Shown here: piece by piece, positions 44,139 through 51,572 of the stretch
Position numbering within the stretch: the stretch's first letter is position 1
Layout: the number at the start of each line of letters is the position of its first letter
Assembly (NCBI GenBank): GCA_045592125.1
Contig: JAZNUE010000069.1
Coordinates: 1-57,135, forward strand
Origin: HGM04593 sp045592125
Lineage (GTDB): Bacteria; Bacteroidota; Bacteroidia; Bacteroidales; Bacteroidaceae
Length of the DNA stretch: 57,135 nucleotides
Direction: 5' to 3'
The notes under the pieces: model-generated
Told to the model about the DNA's origin: nothing
What the model saw: the letters and a program-made list of their open reading frames with translations, nothing else
Database searches by the model: none
Program-made: the position numbers and the translations under genes

Positions 44139-44262
44139 GGTGTATTAGGTATTTCAAAGATACAAATTTAAAAGCAAATCACAACTATGAATACGAAGTA
44201 GGCGTTGATGAGAGAGGTGTATTAGGTATTTCAAAGATACAAATTTAAAAGAGAATACACTC
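44139..44262 (-). CRISPR. Minimal CRISPR array: two repeats, one 30-nt spacer
   Basis: Repeat 1 (44139-44185, 47 bp) and repeat 2 (44216-44262) flank the 30-nt spacer 44186-44215. Their first 36 plus-strand bases are identical; repeat 2 diverges in its last 11 bases (44252-44262). In crRNA orientation (minus strand) the repeat begins GTTGTGATTTGC and matches the tracrRNA anti-repeat, so the crRNA is spacer followed by repeat 1, and repeat 1 is intact. Within the repeat TTG and TATCTTTG lie 19 nt apart, a full promoter in the crRNA direction. The degenerate part of repeat 2 is the half that no crRNA uses. The spacer target is unknown. Confidence 0.92.
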
Positions 44263-44276
44263 TTTGGTCATCCTCA

Positions 44277-46796
44277 TCATTCCAGTTCCACAATAGTTAT
44301 TCCGGCGCCGCCGAACTGCACATGCTCGTCGTGGAAACTCTTCACGAAGGGCACGGTGCTGAGGTACTGCCTCACGAGGGTGCGCAGTATTCCGTTGCCT
44401 GTGCCGTGGAGAATGCGCAGCTGGTGCACGTCGCACACTACGGCGTCATCAATGAAGTAGCCTACTGCCTGTACGGCCTCATCGCCACGCATGCCGCGGA
44501 TGTCGATATCGGACTTGAAGTTGAGCCTCTTCTGGTGCAGGTGCTCCTGCGTCTCGCTTGTAAGGAAGGATACCTTGCGCACTTCGGCCTTGGGCGCTTC
44601 GCAAGGCTGGAGCCTGTCGAGCGATACCGTGGACTTTATTGCCCCGAAGCGCACTGTCGCGCTTGACCTGCTTACCGACATGACCTCGCCCACTGCCTGC
44701 TGGCCTGCTATGCGCACATGCATGCCAGGCTCTATCTTGGGCAGGCCAGGTTCGGCATGCTGCCCGGGTGTGCTACCCTGCTGCGTTGGACCCTTCTTGT
44801 CCTTTTTACCGTTCTTTTTCCGCTCCTGACGGGCCAGGATTCTGGCCATCTCGCGGTCGGCCTGCATTTGCTGCTTCTGGCGCGCGAGTTCTTCGAGCTG
44901 CTTGCCGAAGTCGCTGAGTTCCTGACGCGCCTGGCGGGTGCGCTCCTTTTCGGCCTTTGCCTCTACTATGGCGCGTATTGTATTCTCAATCTTTGCGTTG
45001 GCCTCGCGCAACAGGCGTTCGGCCTCTTCGCGCGCCTCCTTGAGAATCTGCTTGCGGCTCTTGCTGAGCTCATCGCCCTGCTCCTGCACCTTGCCCAGGA
45101 TTTCGTCGAGTTCCTTCTCCTTCTGGTGCACGGCCTTGCGCTTGCTCTCCCAGTAGCGCTTGTCGCGCACAATGTCCTGCAGGTACTTGTCGCTTTGAAT
45201 GTAGTCGCTGCCCACGATTTGCGAGGCGTCGGCAATGACATCCTCGGGAAGGCCAATCTTGCGTGCAATCTCCACAGCGAACGAAGAGCCTGGATTGCCT
45301 ATCTGCAGCTGGAAGAGGGGGCGCATCTCGGCACGGTCGTAGAGCATAGCGCCGTTGACAATGCCCGGCGTGGAGTCGGCAAAATGCTTGAGGTTCTGGT
45401 AATGGGTGGTTATTATGCCATAGGCACCGCGCTCGTTGAAGCGCTTGAGAAGCGCCTCGGCTATGGCTGCGCCTATAAGCGGTTCGGTACCGCCGCCGAA
45501 CTCGTCGATGAGAATGAGCGACTGCCGGTCGCAATTGCGCAGGGTGTGCTTCATGTTAAGCAAGTGGCTCGAATAGGTACTCAGGTCGTCCTCAATGCTC
45601 TGCTGGTCGCCTATGTCAATGAACAGGCTCCTGAAGAGGCCTGCACGGCTGCGCTCGTGAACGGGAATGAGCATGCCGCACTGCAGCATGTACTGCAACA
45701 GGCCGGCAGTCTTAAGGCACACCGACTTTCCGCCTGCATTAGGGCCCGAGATGAGCAGTATGCGACGCTCGCCGTCGAGCTCAATATCAAGCGGCGACAT
45801 CTTGCGCCCATGCTTGCGCAACGAGAACTCAAGCAGCGGGTGGCAGGCCGCGCCCCAGTCAATGAGCGGGCGGTCGGCCAATGATGGCCTGATGGCGTTC
45901 ATGCGCACTGCGACCTCGGCCTTTGCACGGATAAAGTCCATTTCACCGAGGAAATCATAGGCCTGCAGCAGTGCCGGCACCTGCGGGCGCAGTTCGGCGG
46001 AGAACGCTGTGAGGATGGCTATTATCTCGCGCTTCTCCTCAGCCTCGAGCTCACGTATGCGGTTGTTGGCCTCGACCACCTCGGCCGGTTCAATGAACAC
46101 GGTCTTTCCGCTGGCCGACTCGTCGTGCACGATACCGCCCATCTTGCGCTTGAGGGCCGGAGCAACGGGAATTACAAGACGCCCGTCGCGCATTGTGGGC
46201 GAGGCGTCCTTCTCCACAAGGCCTTCGGCCTGTGCGCGGCGCAGTATTGTGCTCAAGGTGCGGGATATGCTTCCCGATGTGCGGGAAAGTTCCCCGCGTA
46301 TGCGTGCCAGCGCTGGCGACGCGCTGTCCTTTACAGTTCCGAACTTGTCTATTATGGAGTCGATGTCGCGTATTATGCGCGGGAAAGCCTCGACATCCCC
46401 GGCAAGGGCCCTGAGGTTGGGATAAAGCGGCCTGTCCTCCCCGTCGGCCGAGTCGCCGCTCTGCTTGCGCAGCAAGGTGAGAATGCGCCCAATGGTATCG
46501 AGCGAGCGGCGCAAGGCGAACAGTTCCTCGGCACCCATGTACATGCCCTCAATGCGTATGCGCTGCAATGGTTCGCGCACATCGAAGAAGAAGTCACTGG
46601 GGAAGCCCTCCTCCACCTGCATAATGCGCATGAACTCCACAGCCTCGTCAAGGCGCGTGCTCACCATGGCATGACTGGTCATGAACTGCATGCCGTCGAC
46701 ACGTTCCCGGCCCAGCTGGCAGAGGCACTGTTCCTTGAGCATGCGGCGCACTGCATCGAACTCTATTCTCGCTTCAAAATCCTGAGGGTATATCAT
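44277..46796 (-). CDS. mutS2: Endonuclease MutS2
   Basis: MutS-family ATPase with a C-terminal Smr nuclease domain; members suppress recombination or rescue collided ribosomes. The 839-aa length is normal. Walker A is ISGPNAGGKSVCLKT (about 352-366), Walker B and signature follow (SLILIDEFGGGTEP, ATLSTYSSHLLN-like STYSSHLLNMKH). A long charged coiled coil covers about 520-640. The Smr domain (about 765-839) has DIRGMRGDEAV and LRILHGTGNGILR motifs. The stop is 14 bp from the CRISPR array, which is transcribed in the same direction, with no terminator between. Confidence 0.95.
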   Translation of the reverse strand: MIYPQDFEARIEFDAVRRMLKEQCLCQLGRERVDGMQFMTSHAMVSTRLDEAVEFMRIMQVEEGFPSDFFFDVREPLQRIRIEGMYMGAEELFALRRSLDTIGRILTLLRKQSGDSADGEDRPLYPNLRALAGDVEAFPRIIRDIDSIIDKFGTVKDSASPALARIRGELSRTSGSISRTLSTILRRAQAEGLVEKDASPTMRDGRLVIPVAPALKRKMGGIVHDESASGKTVFIEPAEVVEANNRIRELEAEEKREIIAILTAFSAELRPQVPALLQAYDFLGEMDFIRAKAEVAVRMNAIRPSLADRPLIDWGAACHPLLEFSLRKHGRKMSPLDIELDGERRILLISGPNAGGKSVCLKTAGLLQYMLQCGMLIPVHERSRAGLFRSLFIDIGDQQSIEDDLSTYSSHLLNMKHTLRNCDRQSLILIDEFGGGTEPLIGAAIAEALLKRFNERGAYGIITTHYQNLKHFADSTPGIVNGAMLYDRAEMRPLFQLQIGNPGSSFAVEIARKIGLPEDVIADASQIVGSDYIQSDKYLQDIVRDKRYWESKRKAVHQKEKELDEILGKVQEQGDELSKSRKQILKEAREEAERLLREANAKIENTIRAIVEAKAEKERTRQARQELSDFGKQLEELARQKQQMQADREMARILARQERKKNGKKDKKGPTQQGSTPGQHAEPGLPKIEPGMHVRIAGQQAVGEVMSVSRSSATVRFGAIKSTVSLDRLQPCEAPKAEVRKVSFLTSETQEHLHQKRLNFKSDIDIRGMRGDEAVQAVGYFIDDAVVCDVHQLRILHGTGNGILRTLVRQYLSTVPFVKSFHDEHVQFGGAGITIVELE

Positions 46797-46819
46797 CTCT
46801 GTCCTTTATATTCCGCTTA

Positions 46820-46827
46820 CAAAGATA
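46820..46827 (-). promoter_or_regulatory. Probable -7 box of mutS2
   Basis: TATCTTTG on the minus strand, 23 nt before the mutS2 ATG. A TTG at the proper distance is lacking. Confidence 0.5.
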
Positions 46828-46865
46828 GTGCAAATGGAGTGAACACCCGCTCTATTTCGCCACCA

Positions 46866-46885
46866 ATTGGGGCAAATTCGCCCCA
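46866..46885. promoter_or_regulatory. Inverted repeat between mutS2 and the SGNH gene
   Basis: TTGGGGC and GCCCCAA with a 6-nt centre lie in the divergent intergenic region upstream of both promoters. It could be an operator; it is not followed by a T run. Confidence 0.35.
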
Positions 46886-46929
46886 AATGCCCCTTTTCCG
46901 CCAAGAAAAACGGCCATAGGACCCAAGAA

Positions 46930-46961
46930 TTGCTCCCGCACTTGCGACATGGGTATCTTTG
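46930..46961 (+). promoter_or_regulatory. Promoter of the SGNH hydrolase gene
   Basis: TTG (46930-46932), 21 nt, TATCTTTG (46954-46961). The predicted start near 46967 excludes the long in-frame form starting at 46867 and fits an ATG at 46993. Confidence 0.75.
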
Positions 46962-46992
46962 CCGCCAGAAAATTCAAAAAGGTAAAGAAACA

Positions 46993-47715
46993 ATGGAAAT
47001 AACAGTTAACAACGTGTGCGCATTCGGCGACTCGGTTATGAAAGGGATTGTCGCCGACAAGGACAGCAGCGCTGGGAGAGGTCTTAAATACAGGATAAGC
47101 GAAATGGGGTTTGCTGAACGCTGCCGCAGGAACCTTAATATAGGTGTAGAGAACTTCGCGCGTTTTGGCGGGGTGGTATCACAAGGCACAAGACTGGTAG
47201 AACGCTACAAGGAGAAAATAAAGGAGTGCGACTTTGTGCTCTTTGAGTTCGGCGGCAATGACTGCGACCACGACTGGGGCGCCATAGCTGAGAACCCGGA
47301 CGAGGTTCACAGGCCCAAGACACCCATGCAGCAGTTTATGGAGATATACTCCGCTATGATTGACACGGTAAAGTCGCTAGGTTCTACGCCTGTGCTGCTC
47401 TCGCTGCCAGTGCTCGACCCCAACAGGTTCTTCAACTTCGTTACGCAGGGGCTCAACAGGAGCAACGTGCTCAAGTGGCTGGGCGGCACAGTGCTGTCGA
47501 TTGAGCGCTGGCACGAGATGTATAACATGGCGGTGTTCCGCCTGGGCGCAATGAAAAGGGTGCCAGTAATTGACATAACATCGGTGTTCCTGGAGAAGAA
47601 GGACTACAGCGACTACATCTGCGATGACGGCATACACCCCAACGAGAAAGGGCACGGCCTCATCGAAAGGGCCATAATGGAGTTCCTGCAGGAGCGGAGA
47701 GTTGCACTGCCGTAA
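46993..47715 (+). CDS. SGNH/GDSL hydrolase
   Basis: Esterase or lipase of the SGNH fold; typical targets are acetyl or acyl esters on polysaccharides or lipids. All four blocks are visible: Ser in FGDSVMKG (block I, about residue 14), Gly in ARFGGVVSQG (block II), Asn in FGGNDCDHD (block III) and Asp/His in DDGIHPNEKGH (block V). No signal peptide, so cytoplasmic unless exported otherwise. The start at 46993 (240 aa) follows from the promoter position. Monocistronic; an R1 repeat follows the stop by 5 bp. Confidence 0.87.
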   Translation: MEITVNNVCAFGDSVMKGIVADKDSSAGRGLKYRISEMGFAERCRRNLNIGVENFARFGGVVSQGTRLVERYKEKIKECDFVLFEFGGNDCDHDWGAIAENPDEVHRPKTPMQQFMEIYSAMIDTVKSLGSTPVLLSLPVLDPNRFFNFVTQGLNRSNVLKWLGGTVLSIERWHEMYNMAVFRLGAMKRVPVIDITSVFLEKKDYSDYICDDGIHPNEKGHGLIERAIMEFLQERRVALP

Positions 47716-47720
47716 ACACA

Positions 47721-47810
47721 CCTGTCATGTTGAGCGAAGCACCTTAGTATGAGTTCCTTGAATTTAGTCCCTGTTTTTGAGATCCTTCGCTGCGCTCCAG
47801 GATGACAGGT
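47721..47810. repeat. R1 palindromic repeat after the SGNH gene
   Basis: A single complete unit: CCTGTCATGTTGAGCGAAGC at the left end and CTGCGCTCCAGGATGACAGG at the right. It begins 5 bp after the stop of the SGNH gene. Confidence 0.75.
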
Positions 47811-47879
47811 CTAAAGGCCTGGTTCTTTTATTATTGGATTTTTTAAAGGATTCAGAAGTAATATATAAATATTAATCAC

Positions 47880-47887
47880 TATCTTCG
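47880..47887 (+). promoter_or_regulatory. Possible -7 box of the hydrolase/Mur ligase cassette
   Basis: TATCTTCG lies 21 nt before the ATG at 47909; upstream is AT-rich without a clear TTG. Confidence 0.35.
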
Positions 47888-47908
47888 CGTGAAATTTATA
47901 ATGAGGAA

Positions 47909-48667
47909 ATGACCTTCCGTTATAACAACATAAACGTGAACATAACCGTTGCAGGAGAGGGCGAGCCCGTACTCCTGCTGCATGGCTGGGGCTGCACGGG
48001 CGATATTTTCAAGAGCATACAGGACGTGCTTGCAACAGCCTACAGGACATACAGTTTCGATTTCCCGGGATTCGGGGCGTCGGACGAGCCAGCCGAGGTG
48101 TGGGGCGTTGAGGAATACACCCGCATGGTTGAGGCATTCGTGAAGGAGAACGGCATTGAAAGACCCGCACTCGTGGGGCACTCCTTCGGCGGCAGGGTGA
48201 GCATTGTCTTTGCCTCGCGCAACGAGGTTAGCCGCGTGGTGCTTGTTGACGCCGCCGGAATAAAGCCCAAGCGCCCGCTGAAGTACTACTGGAAGGTATA
48301 CACATTCAAGGCAACGAAGTGGCTGTGCAGTACGTTCCTGCCAAAGGAGAAGGCGCAGGCAATTATCGACAAGCGACGCAAGGGTGCAGGTTCGAGCGAC
48401 TACAGCAATGCAACGCCCATGATGCGCGCAATACTCTCGAAGGTAGTGAACGAGGACCTAAAGCACCTCATGCCAAGCATAAAGGCCCCCACCCTGCTCT
48501 TTTGGGGCAACATGGACACTGCCACCCCGTTGAGCGACGCAAAGACAATGGAGAGGCTAATCCCCGACGCAGGGCTTGTTGTGGCACACGGCACGGGGCA
48601 CTTCTCGTTCCTTGAGAACCCGGGACTATTCACCGCTGTAATAAAGAACTTCTTCAATATAAGATAA
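47909..48667 (+). CDS. Alpha/beta hydrolase (cassette with Mur ligase and Ddl-like ligase)
   Basis: Alpha/beta-hydrolase fold enzyme without signal peptide. The oxyanion HGWGCTG motif (about 25-31), the nucleophile elbow GHSFGG with Ser about 92, an acidic residue in GNMDTATP (about 202) and His in GTGHFSFLE (about 231) complete a catalytic triad. The substrate is unknown. It ends 6 bp before the membrane-anchored Mur ligase gene, so the pair is co-transcribed, and a Ddl-like gene follows. In this setting it may release or trim the product of the ligases; this is inference. Confidence 0.85.
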   Translation: MTFRYNNINVNITVAGEGEPVLLLHGWGCTGDIFKSIQDVLATAYRTYSFDFPGFGASDEPAEVWGVEEYTRMVEAFVKENGIERPALVGHSFGGRVSIVFASRNEVSRVVLVDAAGIKPKRPLKYYWKVYTFKATKWLCSTFLPKEKAQAIIDKRRKGAGSSDYSNATPMMRAILSKVVNEDLKHLMPSIKAPTLLFWGNMDTATPLSDAKTMERLIPDAGLVVAHGTGHFSFLENPGLFTAVIKNFFNIR

Positions 48668-48673
48668 CCTGAC

Positions 48674-50218
48674 ATGGGAACTATTATAATCTATACCGCC
48701 GTTGCCTTTGCATTCTTTGTGATGATAGCAAGGTATGACATACACATGTTCCAGCTGAGTTCATACCGCTACAGCCGTTATTTCCGTTGGCTGTTCCCTG
48801 GGAACATTGTCTCAAAGAACAGGGTCCTTGCGCTGCTTATGCTTGTGCCGGCATTTTCCCCTGACTATCTGGGTACGGGGTTTGCAACCGGCGTAACCAT
48901 AGGTGCATGGATATACTCCTTGCGCGAGAAGTTCAAGACGCCGCTTGTGTACACAATGCGCGTGAAAAGGCTGCTTGCGACAAATATTATACTCTTTGCC
49001 GCAATAGCCGCGCTTGCACTGCTGTTTGCCGGAGAATGGGCCTTGGCTATCATCGGAGCAGGACTATTGCTGTCCAACTTTATTATGCTGCTTGCCAACA
49101 TAGTGAACACTCCCATTGAAAAGGCCATAAACCGCCACTACTACAATGACGCCAAGCGCATAATCGAGAGCCACAAAGGACTCATTGTAATTGGCGTGAC
49201 AGGCAGTTTCGGCAAGACAAGCACAAAGAACTACCTTGCAAGCGTGCTTGCCGAGAAATATAATGTGCTTGTGACCCCGGGCAACTTCAACACCCTGCTT
49301 GGCGTTATACGCACAATACGTGAGCATTTGCGCCCCTATCATCAGGTGTTCATTGTGGAAATGGGCGCAAAGCAGAGGAATGACATAAAGGAGATATGTG
49401 ACCTTGTGCACCCCACGATAGGTATTGTTACAGCAGTGGGCGAAATGCACCTTGAGACATTCAAGAGTGTAGAGAATATACAGGACACCAAATTCGAGCT
49501 TATAAACTCGCTGCCGGCCGACGGCCTTGGAGTGATAAACATCGATTCGGAATACATAAAGAACTACAATGGCATAACAAGCCGTTGCAGGATAACAAAG
49601 TATGCCGTTGAAGGCGAGGGGGACTACAAGGCAAAGGATGTTGTCTATGGCGCAAGCGGTGTATCGTTCACCCTTAACGGCGAGCAGTACAGCAGCCGCC
49701 TGCTTGGTGCAGGCAACCTGCTCAACATTCTGGCCTCTATTGCCGTAGCCAACCACCTGGGCGTGCCCGTAAATAAGCAGAAGAACGCCATTGCTCGCCT
49801 GCAGCCTGTTGAGCACCGCCTGTCGATGAAAGTCGCAAACGGCATAACAGTGCTTGACGACGCCTACAACTCTAACCCCCAAGGAGCAAGGATGGGCCTG
49901 GAGGTACTGAGGAACTTTGCCGTAGGCGATGGCAACAAGCGCATTGTCATCACCCCAGGATTCGTGGAGATGGGAGCACGACAGGCCGCGGCCAACAAGG
50001 AACTGGGCCGCACAATTGCTGTGAGCTGCGACTATGCCATAATAGTGAATGCCGTTAACCGCGAGGCCATAAAGAGCGGCATTGAGGAGGGCGGCCTGCC
50101 GGCAGAGAAATATTTCCTTGCCGACTCGCTAGGCCACGCGCATGAGCAGCTGGCAAAGATACTGCGCGCGGGCGACGTGGTGCTATATGAAAATGACCTG
50201 CCTGATAATTTTAAATAA
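48674..50218 (+). CDS. Membrane-anchored MurF-like Mur ligase
   Basis: ATP-dependent amide ligase of the Mur family. Residues about 1-160 do not look like a UDP-MurNAc-binding domain; they hold about four membrane segments (TIIIYTAVAFAFFVMIA, VLALLMLVPAF, IILFAAIAALALLFAGEWAL, AIIGAGLLLSNFIMLLANIV). The Mur central domain follows with the P-loop GVTGSFGKTSTKNYL (about 173-187), the VEMGAKQRNDIKEI block (MurF-like) and the C-terminal domain with VLDDAYNSNP (about 394) and a VITPGFVEMG loop. The usual soluble MurF acts on UDP-MurNAc-tripeptide; a membrane form suggests a lipid-linked or other substrate. Neighbours are an alpha/beta hydrolase and a Ddl-like ligase. Confidence 0.85.
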   Translation: MGTIIIYTAVAFAFFVMIARYDIHMFQLSSYRYSRYFRWLFPGNIVSKNRVLALLMLVPAFSPDYLGTGFATGVTIGAWIYSLREKFKTPLVYTMRVKRLLATNIILFAAIAALALLFAGEWALAIIGAGLLLSNFIMLLANIVNTPIEKAINRHYYNDAKRIIESHKGLIVIGVTGSFGKTSTKNYLASVLAEKYNVLVTPGNFNTLLGVIRTIREHLRPYHQVFIVEMGAKQRNDIKEICDLVHPTIGIVTAVGEMHLETFKSVENIQDTKFELINSLPADGLGVINIDSEYIKNYNGITSRCRITKYAVEGEGDYKAKDVVYGASGVSFTLNGEQYSSRLLGAGNLLNILASIAVANHLGVPVNKQKNAIARLQPVEHRLSMKVANGITVLDDAYNSNPQGARMGLEVLRNFAVGDGNKRIVITPGFVEMGARQAAANKELGRTIAVSCDYAIIVNAVNREAIKSGIEEGGLPAEKYFLADSLGHAHEQLAKILRAGDVVLYENDLPDNFK

Positions 50219-50282
50219 ATTGGAAGGGGAATTGCAGGAGAGCCTTTTGTAGACCTTTTTGCCTTTATGGCCCTAGCGGCCC

Positions 50283-50318
50283 CTTAATTACCCTTAGCAA
50301 CCCTTAGTAACCCTTATA
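50283..50318 (+). repeat. Three CCCTTAGYAA units in tandem
   Basis: CCCTTAGCAA, CCCTTAGTAA and CCCTTATATA follow at 10-bp spacing between the Mur ligase and Ddl-like genes, after a GGCCCTAGCGGCCCC stretch. A related set of GGCCCTTTT / AAAAGGGCC motifs lies at 52559-52652. Confidence 0.6.
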
Positions 50319-50325
50319 TAATAAA

Positions 50326-51537
50326 ATGAAAACAAACGTAGGAGTAGTATTCGGCGGACGCTCCGTCGAGAATGAGATTTCAGTCATCACTGCAAACCAG
50401 GCAATGGCCGCAATGGACAGGGAGAAATATGACATCACCCCCATATACATAACAAAAGAGGGCAAATGGTACACAGGCGAGGCGCTGCTCAATGTGGCAA
50501 ACTACCGCGATACAAAGAAGCTGCTGGGCATGTGCGAGGAGGTATACATGAAGCCCGTCTACGGCGACACAAACCTCTACCGCACCAGGAAAGGCCTGTT
50601 CCAGAAGGATGTTGTGACAAGGCTCGACGTGATTATGCCGGCGCTCCACGGCACCAACTGCGAGGACGGGACATTCCAGGGAGTAATGGAGTTCTGCGGC
50701 ATACCGTACACAGGCTGCAACACCCTGGCCTCGGCAAACGGCATGGACAAGATTACCATGAAGATGATTCTCAAGGAGTGCGGCATTCCCGTGATTGACT
50801 ACTGCTGGTTCAGCGACAAGGAGTGGGCCGACAGGCAGGAGGCAACCGTAGCCGCTGTTGAGGAGAAGCTTGGCTATCCGGTTATTGTAAAGCCAGCCAA
50901 CAGCGGTTCCAGCGTTGGCATACGCGCAGCGCACAACCGCGAGGAGTTCCTTGACGCTGTTGACTATGCAATATCGTTCACAAGCCGCATAATCATTGAA
51001 AAATATGTGCAAAGGCTTAAGGAGGTAAACTGCGCCGTGCTCGGCAACTACTATGAGTGCGAGGCGTCGGTTTGCGAGGTGCCCGTGCGCAGCGGCGAGA
51101 TACTCTCGTACCAGGACAAGTACATGAACGGAGGCGGCAAGCAGTCACAGGGCATGCAGTCTACAGTGCGCGAGATTCCTGCGAACCTGCCAAAGGAGAG
51201 CACCAGTTTCATCCAGAAGGCGGCCTGCGATACATTCCGCGCGCTCTCTTGCGATGGCGTGGCACGAATTGACTTCATAATTGACGAGGCCACAGGCGAG
51301 ATTTTCGTCAACGAGATAAATACTATTCCCGGTTCGCTCTCGTTCTACCTTTGGGAGTACAGCGGCATGAACTTCACTGCACTCGTTGACCGCCTCATCG
51401 AGATTGCATTCCGCCGCAAGCAGGACGCAGGATTCAAGGCCGTAAGCTATGGCGAGAACATATTTGCCTCGCAAGGCGCAGGCGGCGCAAAGACCGGCGG
51501 GAAACTTGGTGGCAAGATGGGCGGAAAAATAGGATAA
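50326..51537 (+). CDS. D-alanine--D-alanine ligase-like ATP-grasp protein
   Basis: ATP-grasp ligase related to Ddl, which joins two D-amino (or hydroxy) acids for wall precursors. Visible motifs are VVFGGRSVENEIS (Ddl: GG.S.EHEVS), PALHGTNCEDGTFQG (Ddl: HG..GEDGT.QG, here Asn-Cys replaces x-Gly), VKPANSGSSVGI for ATP binding, ARIDFIIDEATGEIFVNEINTIPGSLSFYLWE for the metal-binding end (Ddl: NT.PG.T). The substrate loop SYQDKYMNGGGKQSQGM is longer than in housekeeping Ddl. The C terminus has a glycine-lysine tail (GGKLGGKMGGKIG). Its place beside a Mur ligase suggests a paralog with altered substrate rather than the essential Ddl, but that cannot be settled here. Confidence 0.85.
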   Translation: MKTNVGVVFGGRSVENEISVITANQAMAAMDREKYDITPIYITKEGKWYTGEALLNVANYRDTKKLLGMCEEVYMKPVYGDTNLYRTRKGLFQKDVVTRLDVIMPALHGTNCEDGTFQGVMEFCGIPYTGCNTLASANGMDKITMKMILKECGIPVIDYCWFSDKEWADRQEATVAAVEEKLGYPVIVKPANSGSSVGIRAAHNREEFLDAVDYAISFTSRIIIEKYVQRLKEVNCAVLGNYYECEASVCEVPVRSGEILSYQDKYMNGGGKQSQGMQSTVREIPANLPKESTSFIQKAACDTFRALSCDGVARIDFIIDEATGEIFVNEINTIPGSLSFYLWEYSGMNFTALVDRLIEIAFRRKQDAGFKAVSYGENIFASQGAGGAKTGGKLGGKMGGKIG

Positions 51538-51572
51538 CGCAATCCGCTAATCTCTCATCCTGGCTAAGCATA

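Noticed and set aside
44048..44248. 66-codon open frame across the CRISPR repeats
   Set aside because: It covers repeat, spacer and repeat and is explained by the array.
44718..45884. A 388-codon open frame on the plus strand opposite mutS2
   Set aside because: It is the antisense shadow of a clear MutS2 gene with intact ATPase and Smr motifs; its composition is an artefact of codon bias and it has no recognisable domain.
49064..49882. A 272-codon open frame opposite the Mur ligase
   Set aside because: Antisense shadow over the P-loop and catalytic domain of a clear ligase gene.
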